From Otis tarda (lineage: Eukaryota; Chordata; Aves; Otidiformes; Otididae): a stretch of 64,000 nt of DNA. A model generated the notes under the pieces. It was not told where the DNA came from and searched no databases. It saw only the letters and a program-made list of their open reading frames with translations. The stretch covers positions 134,198,190-134,262,189 of the forward strand of contig CM048553.1 of NCBI GenBank assembly GCA_026413225.1. The letters are read 5' to 3'. This document shows, one piece after another, positions 1 to 12,400 of the stretch (positions are counted from its first letter, which is position 1; every line of letters begins with the position of its first letter). The translations under genes and the position numbers were made by a program.

Positions 1-702
1 CTGGGGTCTTTCAGTGACAGCAAGACTGAGTCAGAGCTAGCAGGGACTCAGTCTTTTTTCCCTCTTCAGCAGCCTGTTGTCTTTTGCTAGAATCAATTCT
101 GGAAATACATATTTAAGTGGTGTCAAGTCTGGTCTATAATACCAGAAGAATATAACATTTTTAATTTAGAAAGCAAATAACTGGGACACTTCAATGTCAC
201 ATTAACCTAAGAACTTCTTGTACTACAATAGAAAGTTAAACTTATGTTGAAGGAGGCAGCTCCTTCTCCTGTAGTATATTAAGCAATTTTCTCTTGTGCT
301 TGCATGTCTAATTAAAGCATCTGCTGTGTTCAAGACTGAGTAAACACCATCTTTCTTTGGTAACACAACATCCTTTTTGAAATAATAAATGCATATCTGA
401 AGAGAATCTGTTCATTGCTATTTTGATACAGGTATTTATCTACTGAATTTAAAATTTAGGTTGTAATCCATTCTCCTAAAGGACTTTTCTTAGAACAAAC
501 AAGACTATCATGGTGTAGACAGATGTAGAAAGTACCTGAAGGAAAATATTTGAGAGACAGAAGTAACTTTTTCATTATGGTTAACTTCTCTCTTCTATAG
601 AACGTATCTTTACACATAGATTTTAATACGTCTCAAAAGTGAAAGATAACTATATCAAAATATTATGGATATCAACTTTATTAAATATATTAAACAAATG
701 GG
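1..702. other. No recognisable feature
   Basis: AT-rich DNA without a convincing open frame, RNA gene or repeat. Stop codons are frequent in all frames. I see nothing that marks an exon or promoter. Confidence 0.5.
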
Positions 703-1665
703 AATCCAGGCAACTTCAGTCAGCCTAACCTCAGTCTCTGGGAAGATCGTGGAGCAAATTCTCTTACAAGCTTGTTCTACACACCTGAGGGACAAGAAGG
801 TGACATGGAATAGCCAACATGGGTTTACTGAAGGCAAATCAAATATGACTCACCTATTGGGGTGGATGGCTCTGTGGATAAGGGAAGAGCGGTGGATGTT
901 GCATACCTTGTCTTTAGCAGTCTTCTTCAGTCTCTTCATCAACAAACAATGGGTGGGTAAGTGGACAATAAAGGTGGTTTGAAAAACTGTCTTGACTCCT
1001 GGGCTTGAACAACTTTTGTTATCACAGATGCAAAGTCCAGCCAGTAGTCTCCAAATAGTAGCAGCAGTCAGCAAATCTGATCCCTCAGGCATCAGTACTG
1101 AGACCAATACTGTTTAATGTCTTCATAAAAGATATAAGTGATGGGATGGTGAGCATTCTCAGCAAGTTTGAAGATGAGACCAAATTATAGGGGGAGCAGT
1201 CAGCCTGCTGGAGGACAGGGTTGCTACTCAGAGGGACCAGGGTAGGCTGAAGAAATAGATTGACATAAATCTCATGAAGTTCAATAAAAACAAATGAAAA
1301 GGCTTGCAAGTCTTGCATCCTGGGCTGTGTTAGTAAGGATGGAGCCAGCAGATCTAGAAGAGTGATCTTTCACCCCTATTTGGCACCTCTAAGACCTCAC
1401 CTGAAGTGTTGTGTCCAGTCTGAGCAACCCCAGCACAAAAAAAAAGAGACAGTGCGAGGAGATCTACCAAAGCTGTCAGGAGGCTGCACCACAGGACACA
1501 TGAAGAGAGTCTGGGAAAGCTGGGGTATCTGACCAGGGGATACAGAGAAGATGGAACCAGACCATGAATGTAGTTAAATATTGGAACAGGTTGCCCAAAG
1601 ACACTGTGGAATCTCCATCCTTGGAGGTGTTTGGGATTTGACTGGACCTGAGAGATTGCTCTGAA
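703..1665 (+). mobile_element. Old CR1 LINE fragment (reverse transcriptase to near the 3' end)
   Basis: This is the decayed 3' part of a CR1 non-LTR retrotransposon. The frame at 665-982 carries reverse-transcriptase blocks typical of CR1: [14 protein letters not shown], then [18 protein letters not shown], compared with the usual SQHGFTKGKSC. Further along, bases near 1,085-1,240 match the PQGSVLGPVLFN and catalytic FADDTK region, here read as FEDETK, so a catalytic aspartate is changed. The end of the RT C-terminal domain (the EHWNRLP-VV-SPSLE block) is visible at about 1,575-1,640 as the stretch coding for NRLPKDTVESPSLEVF. Reading frames shift repeatedly and several blocks are missing, so about 960 bases stand for what would be roughly 1.5 kb. 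It is far more diverged than the other CR1 copies here and was probably inserted early in bird evolution. The left edge is approximate and no 3' octamer tail was found. Confidence 0.85.
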
Positions 1666-4409
1666 CAGTATTTAATAAGACAGTAAAATGCATTTGCACT
1701 GGTTTCAGCCTTCATACATAGTCATGTAAAGATCGTGACCATTCTGGCTATGTGAACTTGTATAAATTATATTGCAGTTTGCATGCTTGCGAAGAAAAAT
1801 GATAGATCTTTTAAGTGAAAGTCCTCCATTTAGAAGGGGGACAGAATAGATGCTTAGCATATCTGCTCTTCTGTAAATGTGGTCTGACATGCTCATTCCC
1901 TGAGATACATGTATGTAAATGTACTTACTAAGTTTATGCAAAATGACTGTGGAACTCATGTTTTCCCTGTTAAAAAAAACCTGCTATTAATAACTACTTA
2001 TGAAAAATGTATTTAGGATAGGATAATAAAAACGTTATCAAAGCTGCTGGGAAACCCTTGTGCAGGCAAAAGGTACAGATAACAAATGCTGTCAGTGTTG
2101 GCAGATGGAGCTTTATTATATGCAGCAATAGGTTTATCCTCTCTGTTTCATCGTGTGGCACTTCAATAATTTGCTACCAGGAGAAAGCTTTACTATGCAT
2201 CTCTTCTCGCAGACATGTTCATAATACTCAGAGCAGTAAGTATTCAGTTTACTGACTCTCTCTTGTTTCAGCTGATATTTTGGAATGAGGGTTTTTAGAC
2301 ATCCCAGAATGGGAGGGAGGGGGACAACAAAAGAAAGTATTTCCATACCTTTTTCCTTGCTTGATCACAGCACATTACAGAAACATTACTATGAATACAA
2401 AAAAGTACTTTCAGCCTGAGAGGTTTGCCATTGATACAAGTCAGTTCATAGTTTAGAGTTGCACAGCCACAGACGCTTGCAACAATTGTGATGCAAATAT
2501 TCCAGATATTTAGCAAAAAGGAAGAAATAATAGCACAGAATAATAAAGCAGTGAATCACTTCTCCTGATAGTATAACAAAATCCTAGTAACTATAGTATG
2601 AATGCTGAATGTGTATCTGAAAAAGAAAAGTCCTTATTCATTTTTTTAATATAGTTAAACCAGGTATGGTCAGAATGTGAAATGATAGAGATCTAGAACA
2701 AACAGCACAATACAAAATAACAGAGGCAGAGTACAGGGATATTGGATCATAATTTTTCTCTACACAAAATTCTCATATAGTGAACCTCATCATTCACTAA
2801 GTACTGCCTTTTAGAAGGGAATTCATCCTTCTAATGTTGAACTGCTTTTTAGTTGTGCAGAGCAAAATGTCTCATAACCATATGCTAATTAGGTTCTTAA
2901 GTGTTTACTTGATCTATGTTTATAAACACAATGTAAACAACACTTGATATAGGTAGATAGTCCATAAAATAGTCCATAAAATTGCTCTTAAGTGTTAACT
3001 CCACTTGTCAATGAATTTAATAACAAAAGATGACATGTATGCATGTGAGAGGAGACTAATACTGTGTAATCCTTTTACATCAGAGGTTAGCCAGTATCTT
3101 CCCTATTATAAACAAATGGAAATCAACAGACAACTCATAAAAAGATAGGATCGATAAATCCTATGTAGATTGATTGAAAGATGCAGAACAGTACATTATA
3201 TCAATGCATGAGAAGGTAGTGAAGAACTGAGCCTTGACTTGTTCTTTTTCAGGGTTGCACTACAGAAGCTGTGTTTCCAGTCTACTTTACCTGCATTTCA
3301 ACAGTTAAAATTAATATTTCTCTAGAATCAAATTGTTCCTGTTTTATGCTTTCTTATCTCTAAGATCCTCAGCAATATAAGAAATATCAAATTTTGTTTT
3401 CAAAAGAATAAAGACTTGATTTGGACACTTCCCACTGAGAAATGGAAGGAAAAGGGACGGGCAGAATGCAGAATGGGAGAGAATCTAGGAAAGAATCTCC
3501 AGGGAAAACCCTGGAGAGTCAGATTTATGAGCATTGCTGATGGCAGGAGAAAGAGAGTGACAGAGGTAGCAATACCTGCTGTTACTGGGAGGAATAGCTC
3601 CCACACCTGTGCCTTGTTGGAACAGTGGCATTATGCCTTGTTTTTTTTCAGATATATAGCACCAAAAAAAAAAAAAAAGATAGAAGACCCTGTTCAGACA
3701 CTTGTGGAAGTCTGTGTATGTAACTACCCACAATGACGATGTTTGTAACTAGAGTAGTATAAAAAGCATCTCTCTAACACTGGGATAACGAGAGAGACAG
3801 GGTCATAAAAATCTTAACAAAACCTTTCAGTGGAGAAATTTCAGTTTAACATCTCTTACATGAGTAGAGATTCCAGAGCTAGGAAACAGTGTATGTGAGT
3901 GGTTTGTTTTTTTTTTTTTTCTGCTCTGTGTTGTTGCATTATATCCTGAGTTACTGGACACAGCACTCTGTGGCAGCCTCATGTAGGAAAAGATACATCT
4001 TGCTTTTGAGTCTCTCTTTAGGGTTCTTATTTAACTAATTGGATTTCTTTTACATTTTATCAATATCAGAAACTCTTATATCTGGCATACTAAATTAATC
4101 TATTATTGGTGCATCACACTGCACAAGTGTTGTTCATATACAGCAACTTGTAATTAGTCCAGTTTTTGCCTGTGATTGTTCTTGCAGAATCTTTTTCTGC
4201 ATTAATGTTCTTAAGATGTGTATTCATTTATTAGTTCTTGTAGGAATAATAATTAATATTTTATATGCTGTATAAAACCCAAGACAACCCTGTGCGTAAG
4301 TTAATAGGCTTATCTTTGCTATCCCCAGGTAAACATAAAGCCAAGATATTCATTAAGTTATTATCACATTTTGCATACTTCAGATGAGTCCTACTTTTAA
4401 AGTATTATA
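1666..4409. other. Repeat-poor DNA, no gene seen
   Basis: No supported gene. A 106-codon frame at 3,416-3,736 ends across an A-run and has no recognised domain, so I treat it as chance. A short direct repeat of about 14 bases occurs at 2,955-2,982 (unit containing TAGTCCATAAAA). Runs of A or T lie at about 3,664-3,678 and 3,907-3,920. Confidence 0.5.
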
Positions 4410-4443
4410 TAAATCTACATTTTACCAGCAAAATGTAGATTTA
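4410..4443. repeat. Perfect 14-bp inverted repeat (hairpin), 6-base loop
   Basis: The left arm TAAATCTACATTTT and the right arm AAAATGTAGATTTA are exact reverse complements, separated by the loop ACCAGC. The pairing fails at the next base outward. The flanks are ordinary AT-rich DNA with no sign of a transposon, so it may be a chance palindrome, a mutational (template-switch) product or a small structured element. Confidence 0.8.
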
Positions 4444-5160
4444 CTGTCAGCTCTATAGTTGTTCAAATTTGTATTATAAAGAAATACCAGCAAATTTGTT
4501 TTCTAGAATTTTTTTTTTAACTTTTCAAGTTGTCATTGAAATGTCTCACGAAGTTGATTTTGAGAGAATTATTAAGGAGCTCAGGCCTCCTCAAAAGTCT
4601 GATTTCCAGCTACTGTAAACATGATGTATCTTATGTAAAACTATTAAGTTTCATCTTAAAACATTTCCATACTCTCCAGTCATCTTAATCATGCCTCTTT
4701 GTAACTCTTCTGCTTTCATTTGATCTTTCTTGAACATATGTAACTGTAAACAACCAGTTTCAAATGAGGTCTAACCTCTTCCATGTACAATAGCACTGAT
4801 ACTTTTCTATCTCTGCAGGAAAATCTTATTTTGGTACATTGCTTGCCTTTTTTAGAATTATAAAAAATATTGTCAGTCACAGTGGGCTGTTGCCCAGCAA
4901 AGTGACTCTCCATGCCAAAGTGATGAGGCCCAGTTTGTAGGCAAATATTTTGGGTTTGATTCTCTAAAGTATGAACTTGCACTTTGTAAAGCTGACTTTC
5001 ATATCACTTCTATTGCACAAAGTCCAACCCTAAACATTCATTTATTTTTGTGTAATATTCAGAGCCATCTTTCCTTTGAATGTTTCATAACTTCATGCTA
5101 GTAAATTTCATTAATATGTTAATATTTTGGATAAAGAAGCCAATCAAAATTTTGACTAAG

Positions 5161-5791
5161 TGTTGTGGTTTAACTCCAGTCAGCAATCGAGTATCACACA
5201 GCTGCTCACTCACCCTCCCCCTCCCTAGGGGCTGGAGGACAAAGTCAGGAAGAACAGAAGACCCCTAGGTTGAGGTAAAGACAGTTTACTAGGATAGCAA
5301 AGGAAAATATAATAATATACATGTAATAATAATAATAATAAAACCAACGACAGGCATAATTAAAAATATATAAAATGAATGATGCACAATTTCTCACCAC
5401 CCAACAACCTGATGACTATTACAACCCATCGCAAGCAGCAATCACAGAGTGAAAAAAAAACCTGAAAACAATCCCAGAACGATTCTGAACAGTGAGAGAA
5501 AAGCAAGCCAGTGAGCCAGCCCACCCCTACTTATATAATGAGCATGACATTTATGGCGTGGAATACTGTCTTTGGCCAGTTTGGATCAACTGTACTGGCT
5601 GTACCCCTGCCAGCTTCCTGCACCTGCACATTTGCAAAACTGGGGAAGCTGGAAAGTATCATTGATCTCTTTAGCAACAACTCAACATCAGTGTATTATC
5701 AACATTCTTCACATACCAAATCCCATACTAAATCCAAAACACAGTAGCTACTGAGAAGAAAATTAGCTCCATCTCAGCCAAAACCAGGACA
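5161..5791 (-). mobile_element. Solo-type LTR of an avian endogenous retrovirus (TGTCCTGG...CACGACA family)
   Basis: This is a retroviral long terminal repeat lying on the minus strand. On the plus strand it begins TGTTGTGGTTTAACTCCAGT, the inverted 3' end of the LTR, and ends CCAAAACCAGGACA, the inverted 5' end TGTCCTGGTTTTGG. Read on the minus strand it has the family's expected parts in order: the U3 start, a conserved CTGGCCAAAG-like block, a GCTCAT box followed by a TATA element (TTATATAA near 5,530-5,537), an AT-rich trinucleotide stretch at about 5,324-5,342, and the C/G-rich end. No retroviral coding sequence adjoins either side, so it looks like a solo LTR. A clear target duplication was not found. 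The general family is common in birds. It appears moderately old. Confidence 0.85.
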
Positions 5792-5849
5792 CCAGATACC
5801 AAGATTCCAAGTCCAGTCTTTAGGATACACACTAGAATAGAATAGAATA

Positions 5850-5906
5850 TGTCCTGGTTTCAGCAGGGAGAGGAAAATTAACTCCATCCCTGCCAAAACC
5901 AGGACA
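5850..5906. repeat. 57-bp palindrome made of an LTR terminus, flanked by GAATA
   Basis: Both ends carry the same retroviral LTR terminus pointing outward. The left end is TGTCCTGGTTTCAGCAGGGA and the reverse complement of the right end is TGTCCTGGTTTTGGCAGGGA, a match at 18 of 20 positions. The right ~40 bases match the ends of the LTRs at 5,161-5,791 and 8,877-9,448. The left ~20 bases are an inverted copy of the tip. The sequence GAATA lies immediately on both sides (5,845-5,849 and 5,907-5,911). That could be a target-site duplication or part of the TAGAA-type microsatellite that precedes it. It contains no coding sequence. Confidence 0.8.
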
Positions 5907-5911
5907 GAATA

Positions 5912-8876
5912 GCAGCCCTACATGCTAATGCCTCAATTTTTAAAGTTCTCTATTTGCAAATTCATCTTTGTATGTCCTTATAGTTTTACCTAACTCCATA
6001 TTCTCCAACTTAATATATACTTTTTTTTTTTCACTGGTGTATCAAACACTTGACTGAAGTTCACAGAAATTAGATTTGTGAATGTGCTCTGTTTAGAAAA
6101 CTGTCAGTGAAAAAAAAGCTATTAGGTTAGTTTAGCACATCCTACATTTGCTATGCTAGTATGGTATTATATTACATGCCATTTTGCTTTAAGGACAATT
6201 ACAGACATTCCCTCATTACTGATATGCAGGAATAGTGGATACTTACTCCATCCCCATCTTATATATAGATATTACTTTGCTATTATTCAGTCTGATTGCA
6301 CCCTCCTTCTCCAAAAAGAATTATTAAAATACTCATTTCTAGATCCACAATTTCAAACATCTTTTTTTTTTTTTTTGGAATTCTAACATGAACATTATCT
6401 GGTCTCCTCAGTCCTCAAGGGGTCATGCTTTTCCTTTAGTTGTGATTTTTCCATTTTTATATCCTTCTTACTATGGTTGTCTTGCTTTCGTGCCACAGTA
6501 CATAATACTGAGATGAAGAATGCTTAATTGAAGGGCAGTGCTAAGACTATCCTTAATCTTATTCTTTCCTCATAGCAACTGGTTTCTTCCTCCTTCGTTA
6601 TGTTCGTATATACCTTGAACTGAAAAATCCGTAATGATGTTTTTAGACGCCTGCTGCTAGTCTAACTCAACTGAACTTCAGGAATTCTCACTCTGTCTCA
6701 ACACTTATTGACTTTTAAAGCATAATTTGCTTTGCAATCAGCACAGACTTTCATAGTCCTTGAAACTGACTGCTGTCACCACTTTCACACTTCCTGGAAC
6801 TGGAACAAGGAAGATCTACATTGATTTTTCTTTATATGTGACATTTAAAGAACTATCTACATAAGAGGAAAAAAAATCAAACACTTTTTAGTTCACAGTG
6901 CAATGGTCTGTCTGAACATATTTGGCATCGAGGCAAATTTGTCATTTCAGACAAACACATTATTACTATTGGTATAAAGAATCCCAAACATTTACTTATG
7001 TACAGCAATTTTCAAACCATCCCTGATGTCTCTGACATAAACAATCAAATACTTTGCGAGGCCGGTTTTCCTAGGCAAAATCTGTTGATTGCTTGCAGAC
7101 TTTTTCTCTATATATTTCCTTATATATATATATATTAATTTCATAGTAATGGGCTGGCCTTCAGTCCTTCTTTACAGCGCACACACAGAGCTCAGATTTG
7201 TTTTGGAGAAGAATAAACGTGGAGTTTCTTCTGAGATGAAAAAAAAATGGTTCTGTTCAGGGCCACCTGTGGCTCTGTTTTGGGCTGCAGTTTATAAAGC
7301 AGTGGTCAGGAAATCAACATCACAGAGTCAAGCTATCTGGATAAATAAAATACCAATTGTACTTTGCAAACAATTTCTTATAAAACAGATGGAAAAATAA
7401 TGAAAGATAGCAGGATCAAATCTTTTTCGATCAGCACACCACTGTTTAGTTTCCTTCTTTCAGCCCTGTAGTAACACTGCTGAGTAACTGATTAAATTAC
7501 TGGCCTACTATGTGTATCTAAAAGAAATCAGCTATAAAACTTGTGGAAAAGTGGAAGATTATTTAGTGTCTGAGAAGTGGCTCTGGTTACCGAAGTCTTT
7601 GTCTTATCATATTTACTGCAAAGCTTTTACTTGTTTTTAAATTTACTATAGATATTTTGTAGTAATATGTTCACATCTGTTAGCTGCAGTTTCTAATTTC
7701 ACATCTAATTTTTCTCAACATAAATGTTAATTTTAACATTGACATTATCTTTATTTACATAATGTTGCTACTGTGGAGTTATGGATTGCAAAATCCTCCA
7801 CCAGTAACAAGTGAGGAAACTAAGAGCCAGCAAGCCACTCAAAACATAAATATAATCTTCCATTAAATAAAGGTCTAATTAAAGCTGATGTCTTATCAGG
7901 GGTGATCTCTTCACTTTCCTCTTTCTTTCATTTCTAAAAGCATAAGAAAACTGCTATCTGGCATAAAAGGATAAGAAAACTGCTGTCTGGCATATATCCA
8001 ACACAAACACGGTTCATTTGCAACAGTCCTTAAAAGTGTAAGTCAGGGCTTAGGCTAAAATGAAGAACAAAGAATGCGCAAAAAAAATAGTACCAATGCT
8101 GAATTGGCTTCATGAAAACCTAACTCCTGTATATGCAAAATAATGAAGTATGAGGTACAATGTATTAACTGTAATTAAACACATAAGACTATCTTCATCT
8201 GCTTTATTATAAAATAAAAGGTAATGAAGGGAAAGAGTAAGTCTGATGTCTGTTTTAGTGTCTGCTGGGCTTAGTTCAGAAGCTATCTTGCTCAGCTCAC
8301 CCTCTGCTGCTCACCACTGCTTTCCACATGGACATTATTATGCACTTTGGATCTGCATGCTGAAAAGCAGTCTGGGTTTATTCCTTGTCACCCATCAATA
8401 ACAGGTATTTGGAGTATAGTGGACAGTTCCAAGGAATTTAATTTCTTGCTTGCTTATCCTGTAAGCATATGTAGCAAACCTCCTAGCCAGCAGCACTGCA
8501 ATCTGTTCCAAAGCAATTGTGTTCAGGTAATGGGTAGTTAGGAAGATAATGCCAATTTTGTAACTCTATTTCGAAGGATCCTGAGGCAATTAAGAAAGTT
8601 TATGCAGTATAGCTCTTATTCACCCCCATCACAACCAGTCACAAGAGGAAGCTTAGAATGACTTGGCTCTAAATGGTATGTATTTTACAATCCTTCTCTG
8701 AATATTAATGTGATTCTAAGTTAAGAAAATTGTGGAATAAATTGTAGAACATCCTTACAGTCCAAACTAAAACTCTTGGAATTATTTGGCATTGTGAGCC
8801 TGGGATGATCTGCTCCCTTGAAGGAGAGCTCTAACCCTAAAGACCTGAAACATGAGCATTTTTTTTTTTTTTATGT
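5912..8876. other. Repeat-poor DNA between two LTRs, no gene seen
   Basis: This 3-kb interval separates two LTRs of the same family and orientation, yet shows no primer-binding site, gag, pol or env resemblance, so it is not the interior of a provirus. A TA dinucleotide run sits at 7,120-7,136 and a 29-base tandem duplication at 7,942-7,993. A 103-codon frame at 7,089-7,400 has no recognised motif and I take it as chance. Confidence 0.55.
7942..7993. repeat. Two-copy tandem duplication, 29-base period
   Basis: The unit ATAAGAAAACTGCTATCTGG (then CAT) at 7,942-7,964 recurs at 7,971-7,993 with one difference, A to G. The six bases between the copies are AAAAGG, and the period is 29. It is a simple local duplication. 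Confidence 0.8.
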
Positions 8877-9448
8877 TGTTGTGATTTAGCCCTTGTCACT
8901 ACAGAGTTTCTCACTTCCCCTCCCCAGCAAGACTGGGGAGAAAACTGGGAAGAAAGCAAAGCTCATGGGTTGAGATGAAGACAGTTTACTAGAATAGCAA
9001 AGTAAAACTACAATAATAACAAAATATAAGGATACTAAAATATACAAAACGAACAATGCACAATTTCTCACCACCCGATGTCCCAATGACTGATACAGCC
9101 TGTCCCAAGTAGTGATCACAGAAATGAAACCGAACAGCAAGCAAAGGAGTGAGAGCGAGAGAGAGAGATATTGATGCCCCCTGCCCCCTGCCAGGCAACC
9201 CCCACTTATATACTGAGCATGAAGTTTGTGGCATGGAAACTTGGCCAGTTTCAGTCAATTATTCTGATTATATGCTTCCAAGCTTCCTGCATCTGTACGT
9301 TAGAGAGACCTGGAAAGCCAAGTGTCCTTGGTCTCATTAGCAGCAACTCATATCATCGGTATGTTTATCAACATTCTTCACATATGAAATCCAAAACTTG
9401 TTGGCTGCTGAGAGGAAAACTAATTCCATCCCTGCTGAAACCAGGACA
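8877..9448 (-). mobile_element. Solo-type LTR of an avian endogenous retrovirus (same family as 5,161-5,791)
   Basis: The minus-strand LTR has its inverted 3' end at TGTTGTGATTTAGC on the left and its inverted 5' start at GAAACCAGGACA on the right. It shares with the 5,161 copy the blocks around the TATA element (TATATAAG on the minus strand, about 9,204-9,212), the CATGGAAAC...TTGGCCAGTTT promoter-proximal region, the ATCAACATTCTTCACATA stretch and the terminal inverted sequence. It differs enough in the middle to be a separate insertion rather than the partner LTR. It includes a GA-rich run at 9,149-9,169. The neighbouring 5-mers TATGT (8,872-8,876) and TATAT (9,449-9,453) may be a decayed target duplication. 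No internal retroviral sequence adjoins it. Confidence 0.85.
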
Positions 9449-12400
9449 TATATAAACTCTTAAAGTTCTGGATTATTTTTTTCCCAACTAAGAATTAATC
9501 CCTCTAGGTCTCCCTTATTTTCTGTGAAGCTCAAATGAGTCTAATTGTATAATATGTGAGTATATAATTCCTTTAGTTGTTTGATAAAGGGGACAAAAGA
9601 TGTCTGTTAGGTTTCACTGTACCAGGTTGTATTTTATGGGTTACTATACTACCATTTTTTTAAATTATGATGATAGCTAATGAGGATCGGTATACTTGAT
9701 GTTCTATTGCTTGATGTTTTCTATGGGCCAATATATTTCCTAGGTAATTCTTCCCCAAGACACTCTATATTAAGTTCCTAGGACCACACACACAGTGACA
9801 TGCATCCCTATGTATTTCTACAGATCTAGATTTGTAACAGCTCCTGTTTTATTCTTTACTCTCTAAGTTGCTTTTAATTTCTTAAATATAAAATATTTTA
9901 AAAGTATCAATGGATGAATGAATCAGTGAACAACATTCCTTTGACGTGAAGTGAATAAATAATATCTTTATTTTAGAAATGCTAAGACAGAGAAGATAGA
10001 TCATTGTTTATAAACTTTGCAGATTCATACAAATATTATTGTAAAAAAGCAGAAGCCAAGTCTCCATGAACCACCTCTGTGAAGGTGTCTAATGGGAGCC
10101 ACTTTCCTTTGAAAATTCACCTATTTTCATACACCAGGCAGGCTTGTCCATGTCTAAAACATCTACCTGTAGTCTGTAGCTGCACTTACCTATGGACTAT
10201 CTACAGAAAGACTAAGTTTAGGATAGATTCTGCAATCATGTTTGAAACCTGTAAGGTTGACAACAGTCATGCTCCCCAATTTACAGATATCCTACACAGT
10301 GCAGGATAATACAGTTTTTGTGTTCACAGAAGAATAAATGATTGCCCTGTCCAGTACAGACCCTATCCTCAGAAGATTTAAATTAAATCATAGGCAATAT
10401 TCAGTATTTTTTATATCTTTTGTGGTCCTCCTGGGAGTTTCTGCTGCTTATGAACATCTTCCAAAGTTGTCTCACTCTGCCACTCAAGCTCTCATAAAAA
10501 TAAAAGTTTCTGCAGCAGAGGTAATACCATTGAGAACTGACTTTCTATTCTCTGAATTGATAGGGTTTTTTCTACCCTTTAATCATTTAAAAGAATACAT
10601 TTTGCGGGGCTAATCCAATGCATGATCTCAAAAAGCAACTGGAAAGAGCAGCTAAACATCATCTCTTTGGTTACCCCCAGGCTAAATTCACTATCTTAGA
10701 ACACTGCACTAGAAAAGAGTATTTCATACCCTGTCTGTTGGTTAACGCAGCCCTAGGTTGTCTCTTCAACAAGGTTGTAATGTGAAGTATTTGAAAATTT
10801 AAAAATTCAAACATTTGAAATACCCTCTTAATAGCAAGGAGCTGTTGTCACTCAGCTAAATCTTGAACTGTATTTTCAACTGCAACAGGAAAATAACCTG
10901 TCAGAGTAGCAGCTGAGACAGTAAGGCAGTAAAGGACAACATATCAGACACTTGTTTGTCATATGCTCCAGTGACTGCTGGAAAAACAGACTCAGCCTGT
11001 ATAACAGGTGGGAAGAAAACAAAACAAAACAAAAATGGGAAAACTGGAGTTTATCTTGACCTCTTTTCATTACCAATTGGCAGTTCTATTCTTTGGTCTG
11101 TCCTAAAACCCTTCCGAGAGTTTTTTTTTGTTGGATCCTTTGCCTTGTATGGAATAAAAAAAAAAATCAGTTAAAAAATGCTGACAAGGGGTATTGCTTC
11201 AATATAGATTGTACTGAAAAGAAAAACTGATAGATAGACAGAAGATAGGAGGAAGAATATATGTTAGCGATATCCCTAGTCAGTGTAGACAGGCATTAGC
11301 TGTACCATATCACCACTTCATAAATCACCTCATTAATCCAGGTTTATCTGCATAAAACCTGGAACAGTAACACTTCCCTTACTGACAGAAAATGAGTGTG
11401 AGGCTTTTTTTTTGGAGAGTAAGAGAACTCTGAAGACTTATGAAGTAACTGCTCACAGGGTGTAGTTTGTATGAAGACACTTTGGCTACATCATTACTGG
11501 TGAATAAAACAACGCTAGGCAGTGAGACCGAGCGTTGGGCAACTGATTATCTACACTGCTTTTTACTCTACTAACTAAAACAGGAACAACCAATGGCTCC
11601 TGGGGCCAAAAGACAGACTATGTTGAAACTGCATTGCATTTGGTCTCCTGAGCTACATGCGATGCTCCTGGAACTGTGGTATATAATTACTGTTTTCTGT
11701 GTGCTGTTTTCATTCCAGGATTGATAGGATGGAGGGACCAAAGGTGACTGATATTTGTGCGCTGGGAGTGCACAATGCTTTAAATGTGAAGGAGAGCACA
11801 TGGTGTTTAACTGTGTGAGATTTTCCACAATAAAATATGGGATCCTGATGTGCATGTTTCCATTGTACATTTTTTTTCTCTGCTGCCTCCCAACAGGGCA
11901 ACCTCTTTTCTCTGTTGGAGTGAGAGCCGCAATCACCCTTCCCTAGGAAGTCTCTAGCCTTTTCTCACTAAATATGCAGTCTTTTCCTCTTGAATTAATT
12001 CACTAATAATCTAAAAATACATACGATCATTAGGTTATGATAATTAAAAAAACTAGATTGTGGAGACCTGTGTCAGAATGGAACCATTCCAGCTGGAGTT
12101 TTCTCTGCGACATATTTTCCCAGTGGTGATGCAGTCAATTTCTGGAAAAGATTTTCTGTAATTTAGCAATATTTTCCCTGTTTGAAAATTTTCTGGTGGT
12201 AATAAGTTTCAGAAGCAACACTATTCTACTAACCCTAGGAAATAAAATTCACTGGCCTTCTTCAAAATGAGATGAAACTACACATGTAAGCTATTTAAAT
12301 ACAATTAAAGGTACTTCCTATCTGAGGAGTAAAAGACATCTAATGGGTTATTGTTTAATAATTATGTTTAAAAAAACAAACTATGAATGATATACCTTCA

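Noticed and set aside
3416-3736. 106-codon plus frame as a small basic protein gene
   Set aside because: It has no recognised motif, passes through an A-run encoding KKKKK, and lacks any context for a gene.
5161-9448. One provirus bounded by the LTRs at 5,161-5,791 and 8,877-9,448
   Set aside because: The orientations agree and the spacing is possible, but the two LTRs differ strongly in the middle and the 3 kb between them shows no primer site or retroviral coding resemblance. Two solo-type insertions fit better.
11571-11936. 121-codon minus frame
   Set aside because: It overlaps open frames on the other strand, has no domain, and its composition is that of noncoding DNA.
11755-11946. Zinc-knuckle-like CFKCEGEHMVFNC
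   Set aside because: The spacing is C-x2-C-x3-H-x4-C, one residue short of the retroviral knuckle (C-x2-C-x4-H-x4-C), and nothing retroviral surrounds it.
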